Source of the DNA: Gnetum montanum
Lineage: Eukaryota; Streptophyta; Gnetopsida; Gnetales; Gnetaceae
Assembly: GCA_015680685.1 (NCBI GenBank)
Contig: MNCI01029312.1
Location: forward strand, 137,915-201,914
Direction of reading: 5' to 3'
DNA: 64,000 nt
Translations under genes and position numbers: made by a program
The notes under the pieces: generated by a model
The model's database searches: none
What the model saw: only the letters and a program-made list of their open reading frames with translations
What the model was told of the DNA's origin: nothing
Part shown: positions 10,801 through 20,530 of the stretch, one piece after another
Position numbering within the stretch: the first letter of the stretch is position 1
Layout: every line of letters begins with the position of its first letter

Positions 10801-11288
10801 GCAGGAGACCAATTCCCAACAGACACCACATTCATCATTGTCAAGGAGATGCCTGGTTTCAACCTGATCCTAGGGAGGTCCTGGCTAGCCCAACTGAGGG
10901 AAGTTTCATCACCGATACACCAAGAGATACACCAACCTTATGCAGGGGGAGAGGTAGTAATACACGGTGATGAAATAACTCCTAGGACTATCAATAACAT
11001 CGAGGAAGAATGGGGTTCAGAGATCGAAATGCCTGAAGATCAAACCCATGTCCAAATTCCCGAACAAGTCGAAATGAATAACGATAGCCTAGCCTAGGCC
11101 GACCTACCATTTCAGGGAGAAGAGGATCATATAGAAGAGTCAAGTCATAAATCCCCTCACCCTTACGCACCACTCAATGTAAAGGCCATCAAGAAACAAT
11201 TACGAGCTAGCGNGGTCATAAATCCCCTCGCCCTTATGCACCACTCAATGTAAAGGCCATCAAGAAACAATTACGAGCTAGCGATTGA
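7822..11288 (+). pseudogene. gag-pro: gag-protease polyprotein of element B (degenerate)
   Basis: The start ATG at 7822 aligns with the A start. The frame is broken by many stops and shifts; longer open pieces are 8164-8577, 9022-9393 and 10378-11097. Recognisable parts in order are the N-terminal EYNFICVKIQAKL block, the Pro/Gln linker, the gag core (9020-9540, with LPHFTKYNGEGDP and GKALDWYRALP) and a Lys-rich linker. The Cys/His cluster region near 9830-9900 is collapsed. The protease region (10378-11097) has VDDYATTNVIP in place of A's VDDGAAANVVP, then FNLILGRSWLA. The tail PYAPLNVKAIKKQLR occurs twice because of the duplication at 11144-11283. The Gly-to-Tyr change in the active-site loop would probably inactivate the enzyme. 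Confidence 0.8.
11144..11283. repeat. 69-bp direct duplication with an ambiguous base (N at 11213)
   Basis: Bases 11144-11212 are repeated at 11215-11283 with two differences, separated by N and G. The duplicated segment encodes the end of gag-protease. A single N between two overlapping copies is typical of an assembly seam rather than biology. Confidence 0.8.
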
Positions 11289-11520
11289 CCTGAGTGGTAT
11301 TTACGCGCATCATTACACTTTTACTAGTTTTTCCACTTATGCTTATCAAATTTGATTGTCAGTTCTCTTTAATATATATATATTTACGTTTTCTATCCAT
11401 TACGCCATTTACATTTACTAGTTTACACCATTTACGCTTCTTGATTTCTATTAGTCATATTAGTACGATTACGCAAACATGCACACTTTTATTAATTACA
11501 TTCCCTGATGTACGCAAATG

Positions 11521-11660
11521 GCCTGCAACGGTCTAAAACTAGTAATGGCCCGCAATGGCCTAAAACTAGTAATGGCCCGCAACAGCTTAAAACTAGCTAA
11601 TCCGTTTGTATCTTACGCAAACGCTACATGACGACCCACAATGGCCTTAAACTAGTGACT
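11521..11660. repeat. Short tandem repeat block after protease (B)
   Basis: Units of the type AATGGCCCGCAATGGCCTAAAACTAGT occur three times in tandem, with a fourth (CACAATGGCCTTAAACTAGTG) nearby. They are the reverse complement of the A block at 1908-2060, as expected from the opposite orientation. TTACGC words are also frequent across 11160-11860. Confidence 0.85.
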
Positions 11661-13607
11661 ACATTCTATAGTAATAATAATGCAACCTATCCAAAATCTT
11701 TAACAATTCTGTTTACGCTTTGTATAAATAAAGACATAAAATTAAACACAAAATAAATAAAAAACCATAAAGAAAATCTCATGATTAATCATGCCAAGGT
11801 TCATATTTCCATTGTTCAACTTCATAAATAAAACCGTTCGTAAATCACAGTTACGCATCCCCTCTAATACCGTTGTCACCAATATCCCTTAAGTTTGCCT
11901 TTAAGCCTAACAAATCGTCCTCGAGTGGGCCGTCCCTTTTAGAGAGTATTCTTTCATGAGGAATGTCATCTTCATGGGGTTCTTGCACTAACACTGGCTC
12001 CCCAATAGGATGGTCTACGTCATTATGCTCATCTTCTTGAACGTGTTCCTCATCCTATCCACCCTCTTCATCGACTCCTTGTACCTACATACAATAAATA
12101 CATAAGAAAAAGCCATGATAGGATAAATTAGAAAATTTAAATTCAATAACACTTAAACTTACTCACGATGGTCCTGCATCCGTAGCAAAGGGGAGTTGAT
12201 CTAAACCGACCCACAAGTATTTCATGATTTCGTCTTCGGTTAACTCAGACCAAACTCCGTCCCCCAGATTAGTTCAAGCCTTCACCTTCCCTTTCTCCAT
12301 GCTAGTCCATTGGGGTGGTTCAAGGAAGAAAGTAGGGACTGTAGTCTCTTCCCTGGGAAGAGTAATTTTCCTTTCCGTGGATGCGCTTACCGTTACTTGC
12401 TCCTGGAACTTCTTGAAGGCCTTAGATGCACCAATGACATCGAGGAACACCCGCAAGGATTGAGCTTCAATGGCAGAATCTCAATAGTGTTGATGATAAG
12501 TGATACTTTCTCACTTATACAAATGCTTATGATCTTTTTGTTTCTGCCCCTACTCTTGGACACTTACGCAAAAGTCCTTCTAGTCCTGGTTCTTCTAAGC
12601 CAAGAGCTGTATTTGCATCCTTTGCTCCACCAATGCATGACTGGTTTGCACGTTGTTTCTGACCATGGTCCAGTAGCGAGCATAGTCAATGACAGCTGTA
12701 CGTCAATCCTCTTCATCCTTCCCTTGCGCTTGCAGGAATTCACATCGCGATCTTAAGTCTCCGACCTCTTTAGTCAGAGACATCCTTTCCTTCTCTGACC
12801 TCTGCAGCTTCTTCCAGAGGTCTTCATTGACGTTTTGACTCTCCCACAAGGAGCGGGTCAAGCGTAACACACATTTATGCATTTTCTCATAAATGTTGCA
12901 TGGTACGACCACGTTGTCCGGTGAAGGCTCCATAGTGTCCAGGTCAATGGGCTACGTAGGGTCCCATCGCAGGTAAGCTCCTGATAACAAATATTATCAA
13001 ACGTAAATAAACATTATAACCTTATAATAAAATAAGCGTACTATAGCCATAACATAACAGCCCCAGGATCGACATGCTCGAGGTGCTTGATCATATCACT
13101 GACAATGCCTTCCATGAAAGCAAACTTATCAAGGAATTCCCCCCATACTCTACTTACAACAGCGGATGGGGATGCACCTCCTTCATTTGTAGCATAATCA
13201 AGTCAAAATTTTTGGTTACTAACAGAATTCCTTAAAACTTTTTAGTAGACTGCTTACCTCTACCTGTCCCAGTGGGGAGTGTGTCAACGTTTTCTGCCTC
13301 CTCTCTCTCTTCATGCACAAGGGTCTGTGCATCAGTTACTCTAATAGCTGGGGCCTTCTCTTCCAAAACTGGGGCCCCTTCCCCATGGCATAATATCACC
13401 GCCACTGTTTCAGGGGTCAACCACTCTATAGGTCTCTTTGTTTATGCCACATAACACATTTAAATAATTCAGAATACCCTGAATAAAGTTTTGTGGTACA
13501 AAAATTGCCATAACTTTTACTATTTCTTTATGCTTACCAAGCAGAGGTTTACTCTACTGACACCTGACTTGCACAGTTCTGCCCGTGCCACCTGCTGGTT
13601 TCGCAGG

Positions 13608-13647
13608 CGCCTCGGTTTGACGAGGCCTTTTTCGCTAAACCGAGGCG
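13608..13647. repeat. Perfect 11-bp inverted repeat inside exon 4 of the B antisense gene
   Basis: CGCCTCGGTTT (13608-13618) and AAACCGAGGCG (13637-13647) form a GC-rich stem with an 18-base loop. The C copy does not show it at the matching place. It may be a small insertion or a chance local duplication in inverted form. Confidence 0.6.
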
Positions 13648-14674
13648 TCTACAATCTCTGATGCCAGGCGCTTCCCCCGTGACACATCACAGTGTAAGTG
13701 GGAAGGGCCCCACCTACGCTGTCAAGGCCTCATGTTCAAGGTGCTGCCACATCCCTAGTCATTATAGAAAATGACTCCCCAATTCCCTCTGGAGGATCCT
13801 GTGATCGGGTAGTGCTGAAGAGATGGGAGATCCAGGGTTTGGATAACTGGTCTCGGTCCTGTTGCACCCAGACCCCATTCCTCTGGACCACCAGAAATTT
13901 GGCAAAACTCCGAAGGCAAGCTATGAAGAAGGTGAAGTGCACACTGAAATGAGACTCGAGCTTTTGGCGGAGCCTGATCATTTCAGTGCGTAACCCCTTA
14001 GTGAAATAGCTTGCCCAGTCGAATTGGGTTCCTTCCTCCATCACCTTTCGCATGATACGAGCCTGTTCTATAGTAAAGAACTTCCCCTGCGAGAGTGTTT
14101 TGGGGAATGCCCGGGCCCAGAAGAGGGCATAAATAGTCTTGGTGACCTCTAATTCGATCTTTTCACACGGAATCCCCTTTGTATCCTTCTTGGTCCCTAA
14201 CCACTCCTCTAGCTCTTCCTGACATTTGACGCTTCTCCTTGATTTTTCCCTTATAGGAAGACCATCAGAGGGGACGTCGAAAAGGTTAGTAAATAGCTGA
14301 GCATCGATATCAAAATGTACACACACGTTATGCATGCGCATGAAAAAACATTTAGCTCCCTCGCTGAAGGAGTTAACCAGGGTTAACATTTTGCTTGCGG
14401 GGACATTAGGGGTTATGGCTAGAAATAAATGCAGCAGCCTCACTTCCAACAGCTTAGTGACCAACGCAACTGGTGCCGCCGCTTGGTTGAGCTATCGTTG
14501 TGCTTCCTTTATGTTGCCATAACGGAAGAGGAGGGTGTTCGCCTCGCGGCCAGAAATCATGATGGTAATCTCCCAGGATTCCCTAACTGATAACACAAGA
14601 CGCAAGTCAAGATAGCGAAAACACTGTTATGCAACATTTCAAAAGAAAATATCCTGTAAGCAACAAAACCTCAC

Positions 14675-15487
14675 CAAGTTCAAATGGCAAAGGAAATGGG
14701 GGAAGCTTCCTTTGCATGTCCGCGAGTGTGAGGAGCAGGTTTAAAGTCCATTCCTCATGTAACCACCTGAGATTCTGACAACTCTTGAAGGAATCAGCAT
14801 AACGGGTGGGATACTCAGGAATTTCGAAGGTCATTTGCCCCATTACACCGGCGCGCATTTTACTAGTGGACGTAAACTCATTTATTGCCGTTTCAGTCTA
14901 GGTCAATGTATCTTTATTGCCCACTAACCCATTTTCATTGATGAAGAACCTATATCATATGGCACATTACCATCTTATGTTTTGCAAATTCAGACATTAG
15001 AAAACATGCTAACAACACCATAAGTAAAACGACTTACCTGCCTGAATAATACACCGTGCCTGGTGGATTATGAAAGTAAGTCGAGACATGACGAGCCATG
15101 AACAAAGTATTATACACATGATAACAGCTAAATCTGGGCATCTCCTAGATCCAACTTAGACGCCTCAATCCTTTGGCACTAAGTTCGTGGTCTTGGAGAC
15201 GACCAGTATCAATAGCCCTGTCTGTCAGGAAAGCCAGGATGCCTTGTGTAGAACCGACTAACAGATGTTCCAAAATGGCGCCAGCCACATCGCCCGACAA
15301 ATGCGACCACACAATAATACTGTAATTACGCAGAAAAAATTGTAGAAACTCCAGCGCACCCTTCTGGAACCATATAGCCTTCCCCTACAAATGAGTCTGA
15401 GGGGGAGGAACATTGGGTACGAGAGGGTTTATACAACATAAAACCCCAACTATGTCCAAAATGATTAGGACAGGTTTCACCATGATA
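14675..15487 (-). other. FCP1/NIF-like (HAD-fold) phosphatase-type domain in exons 2-3 of the B antisense gene
   Basis: Exon 2 begins with KPVLIILDIVGVLC, matching the strand and loop that carry the DxDG(T/V) nucleophile motif of FCP1/NIF phosphatases. It continues with FQKGALEFLQFFL and IIVWSHLSG (family pattern RPGLDEFLxFL...VVVWSS). Near its end is NTLFMARHVSTYFHNPPGTVYY, which lines up with the plant NIF pattern NTLLIDDSxxKAxxNPPNT. Exon 3 (GNKDTL...INEF...MRAGVMGQM) fits the C-terminal helix region. The first Asp is present in B (LDIV), the second is Val, and the DD pair is replaced, so catalysis is unlikely. C (34491 to about 35227) has the same replacements plus loss of the first Asp. 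Assignment rests on motif order only. Confidence 0.55.
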
Positions 15488-16015
15488 CTGTACAAGAAAT
15501 AAACATGTTACCATCTAGATTTCATTGCATGCTTAAACTATAGGAAAAATTACAAATTACGCTTTAACCATATAGCCGAAATCGCTTAAACCCTTCCAAT
15601 AGTACAAGGTTTGTCTCAAACAATGGTGATAGACGTAATACTATTGCCTAAACCCTTGTTTTAATACGAGGTCTATATCCTAAAACTCTAGTTTACGTAG
15701 ATGATGCTAAAGGATAAACACAAGAAAAAGCATACCACCAGAAGTAACCCGAGTAAGCAAGGGGTGGCCTACCGATTTAGGGGAGTGACATCTCTCACTT
15801 CGACCAAGGCCTGCAAAGCATGCTGTAGGCTCCCTTGTACCTCGTCAATTTTGGCCAATTTGGTATTCTTTCCTCTCACCTTTGGTGCCATTGTTACACT
15901 CCTGAACACCTTTACAAATAACGCACTGCAATCTTTTACTCTTTCTCCTTCTCTCTACGACAGCTGAAAATTCGAATTCGCGATAGCCAACAGCCTGTTT
16001 TCGATAAGAACTGCC

Positions 16016-16023
16016 TACTTATA
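16016..16023 (-). promoter_or_regulatory. TATA-like box of the antisense gene in element B
   Basis: TATAAGTA is read on the minus strand, 125 bases upstream of the proposed ATG (15891). The box and the following GTTGGCTATCG leader match A at 1-60. The position is inside what would be the sense-strand intron of element B, about 330 bases before RT. Confidence 0.55.
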
Positions 16024-16329
16024 TGCAAAACTAACCAACTTGACGCCCGATTAAAACGAGACTTGCCCAAATGCTGGTACCAGTATGAGCTAGAACCCAA
16101 AGATCAGGGCATTAATTACGGTAGATATCGCATGCATTACGGTCCGAAATGACCTTAAACTACTGCATCTTATCACCTCATAATCGGGTCATGTTAATTA
16201 CAGGCTGTTCACGGTATCCAAGATTCAGTTAGCTCTTCACGCTTAGCAATGTCATGCCATACCATTTTTTTAAAACTACACCACACATCATACTAGCGAC
16301 AACTAACTTAGCATTTTCCTAACCACTTT

Positions 16330-16350
16330 CATATTTGGCAATTTTGCAGG
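16330..16350 (+). other. Probable splice acceptor before RT (sense strand, B)
   Basis: A pyrimidine-rich stretch ends TTTTGCAG at 16349, and the RT-side frame opens directly after it (GATAGTTGGC...). Related Tat/Ogre elements are known to splice out an intron between protease and RT. Here the intron would begin after about 11288 and hold the complete antisense gene. I could not fix the donor with confidence. Confidence 0.45.
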
Positions 16351-19300
16351 ATAGTTGGCAAATGGGCAAAACTTTATCTGCACCCCTAGCCTTAACAGGC
16401 CCACATGGGAAAATCATTAAACAATTTGATCCCACGCTAGTAGAAACTAGCCTTGCCCTCAATGACGCAACCATAGCCATGTCGAAAACATCTCTAGACT
16501 CGCTAGAACAATCGACGCACACGCTAGATCTGGAGACTGGAGATGTAACCGAAGACCCCCTTTATGAGGTCTCTGTGGTTACGCATAAAGGTGAGACTAA
16601 AACTCTTAAGGTTAGTTCTTTACTGGACCAAAAGGAACATGACAACATAAAACAGGTCCTCCAGAACAACATCATAGTGTTCGCATGGTCATACGAAGAT
16701 ATGCTGAGACTAGATCCAAGATTAATACAACACAACATAATTCTAGATCCCCATATTAAAACAATTAGACAAAAGGCATAAAAAATTAAGCCAGAAGTTG
16801 CGCTAGCAGTACGTGATGAGATCACTAAGCTGTACCAGGCTGGTTTCATTCACGCAGTCGATTACTCAGATTGGGTATCTAACATTGTAGTTGTCCCCAA
16901 AAAGATCGGAGGGATACGCATCTGCATAGACTTCCGAGACTTGAACAAAGCTACAATCAAGGATAATTTTCCACTACCCAGTATTAACCAACTATTGGAT
17001 ACAACTGCTGGGCATGTGCTTTTATCCTTCATGGATGGCTTCTTAGGCTATAATCAAATTCGCATCAACCCAGAACACCAGCTAACAACAACATTCATGA
17101 CACCCTGGGGGACCTTTTGTTACACCATGATGGCTTTTGGTTTAAAAAATGCCGGAGCTATGTATCAACGAGCTATGATGTACATCTTTAACAATTACCT
17201 CCTAGGGAGACTGAATGATTATGTTGACGACATAGCTGTTAAGTCTATAAGGTCAGAAGATCATTCAGAGGATCTGGAGTTAGTTTTTAAAAGATGCTCT
17301 AAATACGACCTTCAGCTTAACCCAAAAAAGTGTTTATTCAGAGTCAAAACCGGATGCATGCTGGGGTGTGTGGTATCGAAAACTAGTATACGAGTAGACC
17401 CTAACAAAGTCAAAGCCATTGTTGAATTGACACCCCCCACAAATCTCAAGCAATTACGCGGATTTCAAGGGAGGTTATAATTTATCAGGCGGTTCATTTC
17501 AAGACTAATAGATAAGTTACACCCCATGCAGCATCTGCTTAAAAAGGGGGTTAATTTTGAATGGACAAACGATTGTCAGCATGCATTTGACAGCATGAAG
17601 CAAGAACTTCAACGCTTGGCAACAGTATTCCCGCTGCAAAGGGATCGAAGGTTTTACATTTACCTCACAAAATCAGACATAGCCTTAGCTGCATTATTCT
17701 GTCAAAAGAGGGACGATGGGACCGAAGTACCCATATACTACTTGAGTCATGCCCTATGTGCATATAAAATGAGGTATAATGAAGTAGAGCGTTATTGTTT
17801 AGCGTTAGTGTTTACACTCAAGAAATGCAGACACTATCTCTTTCATAGCTAGGTCAACATAATCTGCAAAAATAACATCCTTAGGGCTATTACACATAGT
17901 CTTATGAAAGTAGTAAGATAGTTCGTTGGAAAGCTATCACGGTAGAATTCGATTTGCACTACATTGGTCAATCTTCTACGAAAGGCCAAGCGATAGCTGA
18001 CCAATTAATAACATCACCTATTGACAGTTAGGCGACCATAGAGCCTGAATTTCTAGATGAGCATGTACATAGTCTAAGCCTTGTTCTAACAGGCCTTGAA
18101 GCAACGTTACAGTTTGATGGAGCTTCAACCGCTAGAGGCAACAATGCCGCCATAGTCATTACGCTATCACTTGAGGATGTACGTCTTCACGCTTACCGCT
18201 TGACCTTTCCCTGTACGAACAACGTGGCAAAGTACGAAGGGCTCCTCAGGGGATTATTAACAGCCAAAGAGCTTGATGTTCAACACTTGGCAATTAGGGG
18301 CGATTCGATGCTTGTTATAAATCAAATCATAGGAGTCTACGCCTGCAAGGCTACACATTTATAGCCCTACTACGATATGGCTAAAGATCTTCTGAAGCAG
18401 TTCGCAGCAACTGACGTCCAACACGTGCCTCGAAATGATGACACACTAGCCTATGCACTGGCTACATTAGCTTGAAATGTTCTGTCGCACCTGTTTGACA
18501 CTTGTCCCACCTTAATAACAGAGTGTACAGATCCTATCATTTAGATGGCGCAAATATCTTTACTGCTTGAGGATAAAACGCTAGAGTGGTACAATAACAT
18601 TAAAACCTACCTCCTGCATGGCGAACCACCACACGAGCTAACACGCGTACAAAAAGATGCAATTCGCATGCGAGCTAGGCAGTACGTCATCATAGGAGAT
18701 AGTATCCTTTGTAGATGCTCTTTTGATGAAGTACTGCTTACTTGCGTTAACAAAGACCAAGAACAACGTATAGTCGGCGAAGTTCATGAGGGATTATGCG
18801 GAGGACACATAGGACCACGAGCCATGGCCTCTAAAATCTGTCGCTTAGGGTATTATTGGTCATACATGGAAAAAGACTATCTTACAAAGGTTAAAATGTG
18901 CGACACGTGTTAACGTTACGCAAACCTTATACACGTGTCGCCTACAGAACTACACACGACTCAGATCACATGGCCCTTTCAACGATGGGGATTAGACATT
19001 ATAGGGCCTATCACACCAAAATCTTCCGCAGGTCAGAACTTCATAATCACCGCTACTGAGTATTTCATGAAGTGGGTGGAAGCCATTCCTTTGCGAAAGA
19101 TCACATCTCAACAAATCTGCCATTTCATTTTAGATAACATCGTAACCAGATTTGGCCTCCCGATGACTATCGTAACCGACAATGGACCATAATTTAGCAG
19201 TATGGAAACCAAATCTTTCTGTGATAGCCTTGGTATCAAACAATCTTTTTCCTCGCCTTATTACCCACAAGCGAATGGTCAAGTCGAAGCAACGAAAAAG

Positions 19301-19828
19301 GTCATTATCAACCTACTCAAGAAAATGCTCAATAGCAACAAGAGATGATGGCATGAAAAGATTCTCTATGTGCTATGGGCATATCGTACTACATGTAGGA
19401 CAGCTACAGACAGTACACCCTATAGCCTAGTCTATGGATTTGAGGTGGTGCTGCCCCTTGAATTACAAGTTCCTTCTCTGCGGATGGTCCTCTCCACGAT
19501 TATAAATGATGCTCAACACACCGAGTCTCGGATCATGGATTTGGACTCAGTAGAGGAGAAGCGAATACAGATGCTTGATATCATCAAAAAGTATCAAGAT
19601 AAGCAGAGGCAGAAGCACCATCATAATCTTCAACAACATCTGATCGAGAAGGGGGATTTGGTTCTTGAGGACGTTCGTGAACCAGTAGGCAAGTTCTCTG
19701 CAAACTAGGAGGGTCCTTTCTTGGTAGTTGATGTATATGGCAACGGTGCATTCAAGCTAGCAAATATCAATGGCAACGAGTTACCGAATCCCGTGAACCA
19801 TATATATCTGAAGCGGTACTACATCTAG
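16350..19828 (+). pseudogene. pol: RT, RNase H, second RNase H and integrase polyprotein of element B
   Basis: The frame runs from after the putative acceptor to TAG 19826-19828, with several stops (16779, 17478, 17850 and others). Reverse transcriptase (about 16780-17480) has ICIDFRDLNKA, SFMDGFLGYNQI, FGLKNAGAMYQRAM and an intact YVDD. RNase H follows (17520-17870). A second RNase H-like domain (about 18090-18470) has FDGAS, CTNNVAKYEGL and IRGDS, the extra domain typical of Tat elements. Integrase has the zinc-binding region (VHEGLCGGHIG...CDTC, 18780-18912), the core (GLDIIGP, VTDNG, then a degraded Glu region, 18935-19330) and the GPF-type C-terminus ending HIYLKRYYI. No chromodomain follows. 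Most changes are isolated nonsense codons, so the fold remains readable throughout. Confidence 0.85.
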
Positions 19829-19839
19829 CTGCATATCCA

Positions 19840-20530
19840 GTGTTAACATCAGGCACAGCAATCGTCCGCTACGATGTAAAACTAGCACTCCCCTCACGCG
19901 TTCGCCATGATGCTAAACTGGCAATGATCATCCGCCACGACGTAAAATTGGCACTTCCTGCATGCGTCCACCACGACGCTAAACTAGCAATGATCATCCA
20001 CTATGACGTAAAAATGGCAAGTTGCAATCGTCCACTACGACGTAAAATTGGCAGTGTTGTACAGGTCCACCAAGACATAAAATTGGCATTTCCTGCACGC
20101 GTCCACCACGACGCTAAACTGGCAATGATTGTCTGCTACAACGTAAAACTAGCAAGTTGCAATCGTCCGCTACAACGTAAAACTGGAAGTGTTGTACAGG
20201 TCCACCAAGATGTAAAATTGGCATTCCCTACATGCGTTCGCCACGATGCTAAACTGGCACCGGCTATCCGCCATGACATAAAATTGGCACAGGTAAGTAT
20301 CTGTCTGCTGGGACGTGAAACCAGCATAGATCTGTCCCTGGGTCACGACATGAAACTGACATCCACAACAGGGTCTACTGAGACCATAAATCAACTCTAC
20401 CACTATCTGCTACGACGTAAAACTAGCATTTTCAGTCTGCCCAGACTTTAAACTGGGACCATGGCTTGCTAGGACTTAAAACCAGCAACGGAAATGTACT
20501 AGGACTTAAAATTGGGACCTACAAACCGTC
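19840..20530 (+). repeat. Tandem repeat block after integrase (B)
   Basis: Some twenty diverged units of about 25-37 bp follow the pattern CGTCCGCCACGACGTAAAACTGGCA. The unit is related to the post-protease block: a TAAAACTAG/TGGC core follows a short GC-rich stretch. The array is open in one frame from 19840 to 20451 and would encode repeats of (R/H)xDVKLA. The open frame probably follows from the unit rather than from selection for protein. Confidence 0.85.

Larger units (their letters stand above)
11851..15891 (-). pseudogene. Antisense accessory gene of element B (full-length, eight-exon type)
   Basis: Predicted minus-strand exons are 15891-15773 (ATG, MAPKVRGKN...LAKID), 15487-15038, 14949-14675, 14586-13538, about 13425-13258, about 13190-13035, 12980-12163 and 12084-11851. 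The first four junctions fit GT..AG and keep phase 2, 2 and 1, which is strong evidence for real introns. Domains in order are a short basic N-terminus and an FCP1/NIF-like region (exons 2-3). Exon 4 carries a conserved unknown domain with ANTLLFRYGN, DVPSDGLPIREK and LTLVNSFSEGAK motifs. An acidic linker, a coiled coil (LWKKLQRSEKERMSL) and a tail GPLEDDLLGL follow. Damage includes stops in exons 2 and 4, a lost acceptor and donor around exon 6, and a frameshift. Orientation is opposite to the element's own genes. Function is unknown. Exon 4 loosely recalls proteins carried by other plant retrotransposons, but I cannot assign a family. Confidence 0.75.

Noticed and set aside
19840-20530. CRISPR-like appearance of the regular repeat array
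   Set aside because: Repeats are short, diverged and lack constant spacers. They lie inside a plant retrotransposon.
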